Positions 18,999-27,317 of a stretch of DNA of 64,000 nucleotides are shown piece by piece; the first letter of the stretch is position 1, and each line of letters starts with the position of its first letter. The position numbers were made by a program, and so were the translations under genes. Below the pieces are notes generated by a model. The model searched no databases. It saw only the letters and a program-made list of their open reading frames with translations, and was not told where the DNA came from. The stretch is from Bradyrhizobium sp. RP6 (lineage in GTDB: Bacteria > Pseudomonadota > Alphaproteobacteria > Rhizobiales > Xanthobacteraceae): positions 62,001-126,000 of the forward strand of contig NZ_RQIT01000004.1 in the NCBI RefSeq assembly GCF_003837805.1. The letters run 5' to 3'.

Positions 18999-19742
18999 AT
19001 GGACCTCGGGCTCAAATCGAAAACCGCTGTCGTCACCGGCGCGAGCATCGGCATCGGCCGCGCCATCGCCAAGGGTCTGGCGGCCGAAGGCGTGCGCGTC
19101 GTCGGCGTGGCGCGCCGCACCGATCTGCTTGCCGAGTTGGTGAAAGAAGCCGGCGGCGGATTGATCACGCCGTTCCAGCAGGACGTGATGGCCAAGGACG
19201 CCGCCGAGAACATTGCGGCCTTTGCGCTGAAGGAGCTCGGCCATGTCGACATCCTCGTCAACAATGCCGGCGGCAGCCGTCCCCTCCCCGTCGATGCGCC
19301 CGACAGCAAGTGGGACGAAGCGATCGCGCTGAACTTCACCAGCTATCGCCGCATCGCGCATGCGCTGCTGCCGCAGATGATCGAACGCAAATGGGGCCGC
19401 ATCGTCAACATCACCGGCAAGTCCGAACCGGAAGGCCTCAACGCCGCCTTCGCCGCCAAGGCCGCCGTGCACGCCTGGGCCAAGGGCCTGTCGCGCGAGA
19501 TCGGCGAGCATGGCATCACCATCAACTGCATCCCGCCCGGCCGCATCATGAGCGAACAGATTCGCCGCAACTACGCGCCGGATTATCGCGAACGCTTTGC
19601 CGAGGAAGAAATCCCGGTGGGCTATTGGGGCGAGCCGGAAGATCTCGCGGCACTCGCGGTGTTTCTGGCCTCACCGGTGGCGCGCTACATCACGGGCACG
19701 GTGATCCCGGTGGATGGGGGACTGCGGAGATATCAGTTTTAG
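18999..19742 (+). CDS. SDR-family protein lacking the catalytic Tyr
   Basis: The 247-aa protein has the Rossmann cofactor motif TGASIGIG (13-20), the NNAG motif (88-91) and a C-terminal VIPVDGG, so the SDR fold and NAD(P) site look complete. At the active site, where YxxxK is expected, the sequence reads NAAFAAKAAVHAW. K154 is present, but position 150 is Ala, with Phe at 151. The Ser region is also shifted (ITGKSEPEG). The protein may be a non-reducing SDR, a scaffold, or use another residue. ATG 18999 gives a normal SDR N-terminus. The gene stands alone. Confidence 0.85.
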   Translation: MDLGLKSKTAVVTGASIGIGRAIAKGLAAEGVRVVGVARRTDLLAELVKEAGGGLITPFQQDVMAKDAAENIAAFALKELGHVDILVNNAGGSRPLPVDAPDSKWDEAIALNFTSYRRIAHALLPQMIERKWGRIVNITGKSEPEGLNAAFAAKAAVHAWAKGLSREIGEHGITINCIPPGRIMSEQIRRNYAPDYRERFAEEEIPVGYWGEPEDLAALAVFLASPVARYITGTVIPVDGGLRRYQF

Positions 19743-19804
19743 GAGTGAGCTCCTGAATCCGCTCGGCCCGCAAACGCCTGCAGTGCCCGGTCTGCCGCCG
19801 AACC

Positions 19805-20425
19805 TCACGGTTTGACGTAGCTCCAGCCCTGCTCCTGCAGCTCCATGACGCGGACGACACCGGATTTGACAACCGTGGCCTGCGGAATCAGGCTTATGTC
19901 CTTGTTCTCCACCTTCCGCATGTTTTCCTGCGTGTTGCCGCAGGCCTTGAAGGAGATTTCGGGATGGCTCATCGCGAGCACCTCGATGCGCGGCTTCACC
20001 GGCGAGGTGTCGTCGCGCAGCATGTGAAGCCCCGGACCAAAGGTGACGACCTCGATCGACACTGGTTCACCGAGATCGCGGTAGTATTGCGCGACGTTGG
20101 TCGCGTTGTTGAGTGTGAGGTTCATCATCGCAGGTTCGTTGGAATTGACCTGCAATATCAGCCGATGTGACTTCTTTGCGGCGACCTCAGGTTTGGTCAT
20201 CTGAGCCAGCGCTCCGTCGTTCGCAGGGTTCCGCTTGTTGGTGAGGTTCTGCCCTGGTTTTCCCGCCTGCTTGTGTCGACTTGAATGCTTCTGGTTGCTC
20301 GCCTGGGTCGTCGCGCTCGCCTGCGGGATCAGCCGGTTGTCCTGCTGCGCCTGCGCGTCTGGTCCGGCCAGAAGCAGCATCGCCAAGCCGCTGATGACTG
20401 CCATCGCCAACTTCAGATCGATCAT
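19805..20425 (-). CDS. Exported DsrE-like protein
   Basis: The 206-aa product has a signal peptide (MIDLKLAMAVISGLAMLLLA, cleavage near DAQAQ), a basic Lys/Asn-rich linker (about 45-85), and a C-terminal DsrE-like domain (about 90-206) with HRLILQVNSNEPAMMNLTLN, EVVTFGPGLHML and a conserved-looking Cys in SFKACGNTQENM. DsrE-fold proteins often carry sulfur on such a Cys; here only the fold and a single Cys can be claimed. GGGAG precedes ATG 20425. It is last of four leftward genes (to 23819), all with exported or membrane-anchored products, and follows the TagO-like gene by 25 bases. Confidence 0.75.
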   Translation of the reverse strand: MIDLKLAMAVISGLAMLLLAGPDAQAQQDNRLIPQASATTQASNQKHSSRHKQAGKPGQNLTNKRNPANDGALAQMTKPEVAAKKSHRLILQVNSNEPAMMNLTLNNATNVAQYYRDLGEPVSIEVVTFGPGLHMLRDDTSPVKPRIEVLAMSHPEISFKACGNTQENMRKVENKDISLIPQATVVKSGVVRVMELQEQGWSYVKP

Positions 20426-20450
20426 TTCGTTTCTCCCTTTCGCTTGGCCG

Positions 20451-21080
20451 TCACCGTCCTGGTCTCGCGACGGCATGCGGCCATTTGCATGCAGCCCCCA
20501 CTTTTTCGCGCACTTTCTTGAATCCGCCGAGCGAGAATTGTCCCGCTTGCACCGCGCGGGTGCGGATGGAGAGACGCACATTGATGTGACCGTTATCGGG
20601 TAGCGATCTCAGCAACTGCACAACGTCGCCTCCGATAGCGACGCCGGAGCCGAATGACGGCGCGGCGGTCGTGAGTTGCATTGGCGGCTCCGCATTGAGC
20701 TGAAAGGAGACGGCGTATTCATTGGCACTGCGTGACATCGTCGGCCCTTCGATTACGACTTCCGTGCGGCCTTTACGGCAGTGGATTGCGAGTTGCATCG
20801 CAGCACCATTCGAACTGCCAACCGAAGAGGTGGTGGCCGTGACGATCGGTGAATAGTCGACTGGCGAGGTGGTCTCGCTGATCAGCCAGCCATCGTCTGA
20901 CGCGCGTCGGCCGGGCGGTGGTATCCTGCGTGACAGATCCTGCAGACATTCCAGCCGTTCTTGCCCCGTCATCGCCGAGCAAGCCAGAAGTGTTTCCATG
21001 GGATCGGTCGTGTTTTGTGCGTAAGCGATTCCGCAGGCCACATTGAAAGCGACGGCGAGCGGAGGAGCCGCACCCTTCAT
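20451..21080 (-). CDS. Exported TagO/VasI-like protein
   Basis: The 209-aa product has a signal peptide (MKGAAPPLAVAFNVACGIAY, then AQN). It then follows the pattern of type VI secretion-associated TagO/VasI proteins: ERLECLQDLSRR, GWLISETTSPVDYSPIVTAT, LAIHCRKGRTEVVIEGP, and the end FSLGGFKKVREKVGAACKW. No type VI core gene is in the window, so a secretion role should not be assumed. Its ATG overlaps the stop of the TAXI gene (ATGA), so the two are translationally coupled. Assignment is from remembered family pattern only. Confidence 0.65.
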   Translation of the reverse strand: MKGAAPPLAVAFNVACGIAYAQNTTDPMETLLACSAMTGQERLECLQDLSRRIPPPGRRASDDGWLISETTSPVDYSPIVTATTSSVGSSNGAAMQLAIHCRKGRTEVVIEGPTMSRSANEYAVSFQLNAEPPMQLTTAAPSFGSGVAIGGDVVQLLRSLPDNGHINVRLSIRTRAVQAGQFSLGGFKKVREKVGAACKWPHAVARPGR

Positions 21081-22120
21081 GGCCGCGCCTGTGCGCTTCG
21101 TGCCTTGCGATCCAGCCAGTCCTGCGCGGCCTGGAAGCGGGTGAGCCCTGGCACGGTGGCCGCGAGATTGATTGACTGCCATTTCGGATCGAAGCCCGGC
21201 GCCTGCAGTCTGTCGATTCGCGAGAACAGGTAGTCGACGAGACGCGCCACGCGTTGATAACGGTTCGATTGTTGCGGCCAGTTGAATGCAACGAGCGCCG
21301 TCGGCACCGCAATCGTCGAGATCCGCTCGCCTTGCCTGATCAGGCTGGGATACTCGTTGGCCTCCAGGGTCGCGGGCAGATAATAGTCCTCGAACTTCCT
21401 GTCGTAGACGATCGGGAGGAACTTGAATCCAGCCTCCCAGCGGCCCTTTACGAAGGCGTCGACGGGTTTCGATGTAATGAACACGACGGCCGACATCTCG
21501 CCTTTGCGCATCTGTTCCAGAGCCACCTGGTGCGGAATGAATGTCTTGTCAACATCGATGCCAAGACGACTGAAGATCAGCGGTCCTGAATAGGCCGCTG
21601 CGGTGCCCTGGGTGTTGAAGTTCACCTTCTTGCCGGCAAGATCCTGCAGGCTTGTGATCTCGGGCCGCACGAAAATGTGCAGCTCGGATGGAAAGAGATT
21701 GAGCAGATACGTGATGCGGCTTCGGATCTGCGGTGCCTGAACCTTATACTCGTCGAGTGCATCGGAATTGATGATGGCGGTATCGACGCCGCGCAAATAC
21801 AGCAGCGCATTCAGATTGTCGGTGGCCCCCCGCGTGACGATCGGCAGGAGATGCAGGTTTGCTCCGTCATCGACGACGCGAGCCATTTCTGCGGCGAGGC
21901 GGATCGGTGCGCCCTCGAGCAGACCGCCGGCGAGCCCGACCGTCCAGGCGTTCATCCGATCCTTTTCATTTTCCGGCGGGAGCAATCTTCGGACGAGTTG
22001 AGCATCAATCCTGGTATTTCTCGCCGTTTGGGCTTCCAGGCAGGCTGTCTGAAGCAGCATCGCGACCGGCAGCAACCCGGCGAGCAGGAGCAGCGAGAGT
22101 GACCTTGGTGCCTCATTCAT
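21077..22120 (-). CDS. TAXI-family TRAP-type substrate-binding protein (orphan)
   Basis: The 347-aa product has a signal peptide (MNEAPRSLSLLLLAGLLPVA, with a Cys in LLQTACLEAQ that could be a lipobox variant) and a TAXI/NMT1-like periplasmic binding fold: WTVGLAGGLLEGAPIRLAAE, DTAIINSDALDEYK, LAGKKVNFNTQGTAAAYSG and MRKGEMSAVVFITSKPVDAF. Such proteins normally deliver to a TRAP permease, but no fused DctQM-like gene is adjacent. Instead it is coupled to the TagO-like gene and follows the coiled-coil gene by 64 bases. It may therefore act as a sensor or bind ligand for a non-transport purpose. Confidence 0.8.
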   Translation of the reverse strand: MNEAPRSLSLLLLAGLLPVAMLLQTACLEAQTARNTRIDAQLVRRLLPPENEKDRMNAWTVGLAGGLLEGAPIRLAAEMARVVDDGANLHLLPIVTRGATDNLNALLYLRGVDTAIINSDALDEYKVQAPQIRSRITYLLNLFPSELHIFVRPEITSLQDLAGKKVNFNTQGTAAAYSGPLIFSRLGIDVDKTFIPHQVALEQMRKGEMSAVVFITSKPVDAFVKGRWEAGFKFLPIVYDRKFEDYYLPATLEANEYPSLIRQGERISTIAVPTALVAFNWPQQSNRYQRVARLVDYLFSRIDRLQAPGFDPKWQSINLAATVPGLTRFQAAQDWLDRKARSAQARP

Positions 22121-22184
22121 GTCGTTTCCCTTCCGAATCAGCCACCGCAACCGTTGGTTCCGCAGGACTGCAACATGTTCGCTC

Positions 22185-23819
22185 TCAGCGCTGCAGCGCC
22201 TCCAGCCGTTCCTTCGCCTCTCGAATGCCACCCCGGTGCGCCTTCGCGTAGAGCTCCCGCGCCTTGGCCGCTTCGCCGCGCGTTCCATAGGTGCCCCAGG
22301 CGGACAGAACCGCCGGATCGTATGTCTCCGCGAGCATGAAGCTTGCCTGCGCAATGTCCTTCTCGGCCGCGAGCTCGAGCACGATCCGCGCTGCACCGAT
22401 ATTTCCTTGATCGAGCAACGCCCTGGCGCGCGGGATCAATCGGGCCTCCGCCTCGTTCTGGTTTGCGGCTGTCAGCGGCTCCGCGACAGTCGCTTCCACG
22501 CGCCGCGTCGGCGGCAAGATCGGGCCTTCATTTGTTTGCTGGACCTGGAGGCGCGCATCGGCTGGGGCCGATGCCGATGCACGGTCGTTTTGCCTGGCTT
22601 CGGTCCCGCTCCGCGCCTGTTCCAGCGACTGCCGCAGTTCGGCAATCTCCCGGTTCGTTGCCTGTCGCTGCTGCGAGGCCGCATCGTTCGCCTCGCGCAA
22701 TTGCACGTTCCGGGTTTCGATCCCACGGCGCGCTTCGGCAAGTTCCCTCGCCAGCGCGGCTGCATGCGCCTGGGCCTCTTCGAGAGCGCGGCGGTGTTGC
22801 TCGGCATTGGCCGCTACCGCGTGCGCTGCTCTGGCCTGGGCAACGAGATCGGCGTTCTTCTGCCGCTCGTCTTGCAAAGACTGCCGCAGCTCCGCAACCT
22901 GCCGCCCCACTGCCTCCTTTTGTTCTTCGGCCGCAGCATCCGCCATGAGCGATCCGCGAGGTATTCCGGCGAGTTCGCTCGCGAGTGCGGCGGCGCGTGA
23001 CTGCGCCTCGTGGCGTTCCTGCTCAGCGCTCGCCGCTGCCGCCTGCGCGGTGTTCGCCTGCTTCACGAGGAGGCCACTTCTTTGCCGCTCCTGCTGCAGG
23101 GATTGCTGCAGTTCCGCGATCTCCCGCGCCGCCGCATCTCTCTGCTGCTCGGCCACATCGTCCGCTTTGCGGGATTGCGCCTTGCCGGCGTCGATCTCGC
23201 GACGGGCTCCGGCAAGTTCGTTCGCAAGCTCGGCGCTACTGGCTTGCTCCTGTTGAAGTGATTTCCGCAGCTCCTCCGCCGCGCTTTCCGCCGTGCGCGC
23301 GCGCTGGACCGCCTCGTCGAGCTCGCTGCGGGCTTCGGCCAGCTCGTGGGCGGACGCGTCAATGCGCGGCGCGTCTTCGCCCAGCCGCTGGCTTGGTTGC
23401 ACCACCCTCGCTGGCTCCGCCTGCATCGGGGGCCCAGTCGCTTCGCGCTGAAGGAGTGCTGGCAAGCCAGTCAGGATTTCCGGCCGCTGATCGAGGCTGA
23501 GGGTGCTCTCGCCCCCCATGCGCGTCATGTCCGGTTGCGCCGAGAATGGCGTGAACACGCCGAGCAGCGAAGCCCCGACGAAGACGACGGGGATCAGGAT
23601 TACAGCCGCCACGAGCGAACCGCCCGATCGGTCGTCTTCTGGATCGACATCCTCCATTGCGGGGTACCAATGGGTAGGCGCAGGATCGATCGGAGTGCCG
23701 TCCTGCCAGACCCACTTGCCCGCCTCGCGTGACCAGTGGCCGACCTCAGTAGCCCCGGTCGCGTCTTCGACCCAGATGCCTTCTCCGCTGCTCGGTGCTG
23801 TTTCAATTGGCCGGCGCAT
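22185..23819 (-). CDS. Membrane-anchored coiled-coil protein with Sel1/TPR-like C-terminus
   Basis: The 544-aa protein is modular. Residues 1-55 resemble the small PIETAP...W...PTHWYP module of DUF551-like proteins. A single membrane segment lies at about 68-90, followed by a linker. A long coiled coil (about 155-405) holds repeated blocks: REIAELQQSLQQERQ at 232-246, RQVAELRQSLQDERQ at 306-320 and REIAELRQSLEQA at 390-402. The C-terminus (about 455-544) is Sel1/TPR-like (ARALLDQGNIGAARIVLELA, AKARELYAKAHRGG). By the inside-positive guess the coiled coil should be periplasmic. It is first of the four-gene cassette and has an AT-rich tract upstream. Function unknown. Confidence 0.8.
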   Translation of the reverse strand: MRRPIETAPSSGEGIWVEDATGATEVGHWSREAGKWVWQDGTPIDPAPTHWYPAMEDVDPEDDRSGGSLVAAVILIPVVFVGASLLGVFTPFSAQPDMTRMGGESTLSLDQRPEILTGLPALLQREATGPPMQAEPARVVQPSQRLGEDAPRIDASAHELAEARSELDEAVQRARTAESAAEELRKSLQQEQASSAELANELAGARREIDAGKAQSRKADDVAEQQRDAAAREIAELQQSLQQERQRSGLLVKQANTAQAAAASAEQERHEAQSRAAALASELAGIPRGSLMADAAAEEQKEAVGRQVAELRQSLQDERQKNADLVAQARAAHAVAANAEQHRRALEEAQAHAAALARELAEARRGIETRNVQLREANDAASQQRQATNREIAELRQSLEQARSGTEARQNDRASASAPADARLQVQQTNEGPILPPTRRVEATVAEPLTAANQNEAEARLIPRARALLDQGNIGAARIVLELAAEKDIAQASFMLAETYDPAVLSAWGTYGTRGEAAKARELYAKAHRGGIREAKERLEALQR

Positions 23820-24139
23820 GCATAACGCCTCTCTTCGACGGCAACTTTAGTGGCGCGGTTGACTCGGCCTGTCCGCATCAGGTGTTCGAAGAGAACACGC
23901 CAGATCGACAACCACGTCAGGGCGACGCGCCTCCACGATTAAATTTTTAAAAATATATAAATATATATAATTTTAACTATAGATAAGTCAAATTAAATAA
24001 TGTCGGAATTCGCCCGCTTGCGACGCCAGGTTTGATCGCCGAGCGATGCCAACCCGCTGCGGATCCCGTTTGCGGCTTGCGCGCCCGCCATCCTGCGCCG
24101 GGTGAAATCAGAAGCCTCTCGCCGATGCGGCACAACCCC
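23820..24139. other. 320-base gene-free stretch with an AT-rich tract
   Basis: No credible gene is seen. Positions 23938-24000 are nearly all A and T (runs such as TTTTTAAAAATATATAAATA), in sharp contrast to the GC-rich surroundings. The tract lies about 120 bases upstream of the coiled-coil cassette and beyond the end of the Ca2+/H+ exchanger gene. It could be an UP-element-like promoter part, a site for a nucleoid silencer of the MucR type, or simply melted or bent DNA. No terminator hairpin was found. Confidence 0.6.
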
Positions 24140-25240
24140 TCATCCCTGGCCTGCTGGCGGAACGATATACAGCGTCAGTGCAAACACCGCATAGATGAAG
24201 ATCATCAGGGCGCCGACAAACCAGGCTGAGCGCCCGCCGGCGGTGATAAAGGCCGACGTGACGGTTGCAATCATCATCATGGTGACGGCGCCCGGCCAGA
24301 ACTGCAGGTCCATCGGCGCGGGTCCCACAACATAGCTGAGCAACACTAGCGCGGGGGCAACAAACAGCGCGATCTGGGAGGCGCTGCCCAGCGCGATGCT
24401 GACGGCCATGTCGAGCCGGTTCTTGCGCGCAGCGGCAAAGGCCACCGCGAATTCGGCGGCGGCGCCGACCAGCGAGACGACGATGAAGCCGACAAAAGCC
24501 GGGCTCATCCCGAAGGTCTCCGCCGCCTTCTGCACCGACTCCACGAAGATTTCGCTGACCAGCGCGACCAGCACCGTGACGACAAGCAGCGTGCCGGCGG
24601 CTATTCCGATCGGCCAGCGCGCCTCCTTGTCCTCGCCATGATCGGAGCTTGCGAACAACTCCTTGTGCGTAACAAGCGAGAACAACAGGCCGAGTGCATA
24701 AGCGATGATGAGCAGGATTGAAATTCCGACACTGAGCTTGTTCAAGATGCCCCCGCCTTGGGGCAGGTGCTCGAGATCGGCGACGGCTGAAGGCGCAAGC
24801 AGGGCGACGGTTGCCATCAGCAGCAGGCCGGACGAGAGCCGCGCGCCGGCGCGGTTGTACTCCTGAACGTGGTAGCGCAGGCCGCCGAGCAGCAGGCAGG
24901 CGCCGAGCATGAACACCGCGTTGGTGACGATCGCGCCCGCAATCGAGGCCTTCACAAGCATGTACTGCCCCGCCCGCAGCGCGGTGATGGCGATGATCAG
25001 CTCCGTCAGGTTGCCGAGCGTGGCATTGAGCAGTCCGCCCACGGCATCGCCGGTCTTCGCGGCGACCGCTTCGGTGGCATGGCTGAGCAGCGCTGCCAGT
25101 GGCACGATCGCGAGCACGGCCAGCATGAATAGGAGCGTGTGGGAATGCGGGACCATGGCCTCGGCCACCAGCACGATGGGCACGAAGGCCAGCATCCAGA
25201 GCAGAGGGGTATTTCGGATGTCCCTGAGCAGCGTCTGCAT
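24140..25240 (-). CDS. Ca2+/H+ antiporter (CaCA/Cax family)
   Basis: The 366-aa integral membrane protein has about 11 hydrophobic segments arranged as an inverted repeat. The two alpha-repeat motifs of cation/H+ exchangers are GLLNATLGNLTELIIAI (about 69-85) and VSLVGAAAEFAVAFAAA (about 255-271), with the acidic residues that bind Ca2+ (E80 region and E263 region). A hydrophilic loop with acidic residues (HGEDKEARW) lies between the halves. It should export Ca2+ using the proton gradient. It stands alone. Confidence 0.9.
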   Translation of the reverse strand: MQTLLRDIRNTPLLWMLAFVPIVLVAEAMVPHSHTLLFMLAVLAIVPLAALLSHATEAVAAKTGDAVGGLLNATLGNLTELIIAITALRAGQYMLVKASIAGAIVTNAVFMLGACLLLGGLRYHVQEYNRAGARLSSGLLLMATVALLAPSAVADLEHLPQGGGILNKLSVGISILLIIAYALGLLFSLVTHKELFASSDHGEDKEARWPIGIAAGTLLVVTVLVALVSEIFVESVQKAAETFGMSPAFVGFIVVSLVGAAAEFAVAFAAARKNRLDMAVSIALGSASQIALFVAPALVLLSYVVGPAPMDLQFWPGAVTMMMIATVTSAFITAGGRSAWFVGALMIFIYAVFALTLYIVPPAGQG

Positions 25241-25895
25241 GTCGACCGCCTTTCCATCGATGCACTGATGGAAAAGTTCGCGGTCCTTCCGGGGGAGTGT
25301 TGATCTGGCTCAACGTGCGCCGGGAGCGGCGCGCGGCTGTGCAGTGGACACCGGCGCCAGCATCGCATCCTGCCAGTGTTTTGCCCGACAGGTCAGCGCG
25401 ATCGCGGCTGCGGATGTCGTCGCAACGCGTCGCAAAAAATCCCTTATAGATCAAGGAGCGCTCTACTGTGCATGGGGTTGTTTCTCGACTTCTTGTTTCA
25501 AGCCCCAAAAGAGAGCCGGAGAGCACGCGTCCGAAGCAGCTCATTCCGCCTGCAGGATGTCCGCAATCGCGTCCCTCGCCGCGATTGTGCCGAGCGTGTC
25601 GCCGACGTCGTCAGGCATGACCAGCATCTCGCCATGCGCCTCGTCCTTGAAGTCGAAGGTCGCGGTCGGCCCCAGGAAGGCCGTCGGCGGCGCGGACGAT
25701 GTCGAGCAACTCGGCGGGGCGCACGGTGGTGCCTGATAGCTCAAGGCTCGCATGCCCGAGGCCGCATCGCCTCACCTTCGTGCATGCACAGCATGCAAGC
25801 ATATGCCTGTGGAAGAGGGCCCGGCCGTAGTACATGCCGAAAGTCCCCCCAGCCCCGCCGCCGGAGCAACGCGCGAACGCAATGACAACCAGGCA
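25241..25895. other. 655-base stretch without a confident gene
   Basis: Between the exchanger and the DHA2 transporter only a possible decayed fragment (25541-25753, minus strand) is seen. The rest shows no promoter, repeat or RNA structure I can support. Confidence 0.5.
25541..25753 (-). pseudogene. Possible frameshifted gene remnant
   Basis: A 70-aa frame ends FKDEAHGEMLVMPDDVGDTL...ILQAE, which looks protein-like in its second half only. In another frame just upstream the same DNA reads SLELSGTTVRPAELLDIVRA, which also looks protein-like. Joining the two near 25680 gives one plausible chain, so a single frameshift in an old gene is possible. I do not recognise a family. It may also be chance in GC-rich DNA. 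Confidence 0.25.
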
Positions 25896-27284
25896 ATGAC
25901 AATCACGTTACCTGCCGCCACGCGCGAGCCCGATCACACCATGTCCGATGGCCTGCCGGCCCGCCAGCGGCGCTGGGCCATCGCTGCGATCTTCACCGCG
26001 CTGGCGATGGCTTCGCTCGACACCGCGATCGCCAACATCGCGCTCCCCGCCATCGCCGCCGATCTGCACGTCACGCCGGGGCAGTCGGTCTGGGTCGTCA
26101 ACGTCTACCAGATCGCGCTGGTCGCGACGCTGCTGCCGCTCGGAGCGCTCGGCGAGATCGTCGGGCACCAGCGCATCTATCTCGGCGGCCTGATCCTGTT
26201 CACCATCGCCTCGCTGTTCTGCGCGGTGGCGTGGTCGCTGGACAGCCTGCTCGTCGCGCGCACCCTGCAGGGGCTCGGCGCGAGCGGGATCATGAGCGTC
26301 AACACGGCGCTGGTGCGCTTCGTCTATCCCGGAAGGATGCAGGGCCGCGGTTTCGGCCACAACGCGCTGGTGGTCGCGACCGCCTTCACCTTCGGGCCGT
26401 CCATTGCGTCGGCGATCCTGGCGGTCGGCCCGTGGCCCTGGCTGTTCGCCGTCAACATCCCGTTCGGCCTCGTCGCGATCGGCATCGGCTTTGCGATGCT
26501 GCCGAAGACCCCGCGCGCCGATCACGGCTTCGACTTTCTCGGGGCGATCCTCGCCGTCGCCTGCCTCGGCCTGTTCATCACCGGCATCGGCAGCGCCGCG
26601 CACAATTTGTCGCCGGTGGTCGTGGGCATCGAACTGGTCTCCGCCCTCGCGCTCGGCTTCATCCTGACGCGCCGCCATGCCGGCCATCCCGCGCCGATGC
26701 TGCCGATCGACCTGTTCAGCCGGCCGATGTTCGCGCTGTCGGCGGCGACCGCGGTGTGCTCCTTCGCGGTGCAGGGCCTCGCCTTCGTCTCGCTGCCGTT
26801 CTACTTCGAGGACGTGCTCGGGCGTTCACAGGTCGAGACCGGCTTCTTCATGACACCCTGGCCGCTGGTGGTCGGCATCATGGCGCCGATCGCGGGGCGC
26901 CTCTCCGACCGCTATGCCGTCGGCCTGCTCGGCGGCATCGGCCTCGTGCTGCTCGGCCTCGGCATGGCGCTGCTCGCCATGCTGCCGGCCAATCCCGCGA
27001 TCGCTGACATCATCTGGCGCATGGTGATCTGCGGCATGGGGTTCGGCTTCTTCCAGGCGCCGAACATGAAGGCAGTGATGTCAAGCGCGCCACCGCACCG
27101 CAGCGGCAGCGCCTCGGGCATCGTCGCCACTGCGCGCCTGACCGGGCAGACGACCGGCGCGGCGCTCGCCGCAGCCTGCTTCGCGCTCGCGGGTCATGAC
27201 GGCGCGACATTGGCGCTGGCGCTTGGCGCTGGCTTCGCCGCGCTCGGCAGCGTGATGAGCTTCCTGCGGTTGGCCGTGAAGTAG
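25896..27284 (+). CDS. MFS transporter, DHA2 (14-helix drug efflux) type
   Basis: The 462-aa protein has about 13-14 hydrophobic segments. The first helix carries ALAMASLDTAIANIALPAIA, the DHA2 signature (LDxTIVNVALP), followed by WVVNVYQIALVATLLPLGAL. Such proteins export drugs or metabolites by proton antiport. ATG 25896 is used; ATG 25944 (MSDGLPARQRRW) is an equally possible start because neither has a strong ribosome-binding site. A small hairpin with TTTT follows the stop. No regulator gene is adjacent. Confidence 0.85.
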   Translation: MTITLPAATREPDHTMSDGLPARQRRWAIAAIFTALAMASLDTAIANIALPAIAADLHVTPGQSVWVVNVYQIALVATLLPLGALGEIVGHQRIYLGGLILFTIASLFCAVAWSLDSLLVARTLQGLGASGIMSVNTALVRFVYPGRMQGRGFGHNALVVATAFTFGPSIASAILAVGPWPWLFAVNIPFGLVAIGIGFAMLPKTPRADHGFDFLGAILAVACLGLFITGIGSAAHNLSPVVVGIELVSALALGFILTRRHAGHPAPMLPIDLFSRPMFALSAATAVCSFAVQGLAFVSLPFYFEDVLGRSQVETGFFMTPWPLVVGIMAPIAGRLSDRYAVGLLGGIGLVLLGLGMALLAMLPANPAIADIIWRMVICGMGFGFFQAPNMKAVMSSAPPHRSGSASGIVATARLTGQTTGAALAAACFALAGHDGATLALALGAGFAALGSVMSFLRLAVK

Positions 27285-27289
27285 ACCGG

Positions 27290-27307
27290 GCGCGTTGGCG
27301 CGCTTTT
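27290..27307 (+). terminator. Small hairpin terminator after the DHA2 transporter
   Basis: GCGCG-TTGG-CGCGC followed by TTTT, starting 6 bases after the stop codon. The stem is only 5 bp but the position and T-run fit. Confidence 0.55.
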
Positions 27308-27317
27308 CAGGCGGGCC

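Noticed and set aside
20451..21080. A type VI secretion locus
   Set aside because: Only one TagO/VasI-like exported protein is present; no sheath, tube, baseplate or ClpV gene lies in the window.
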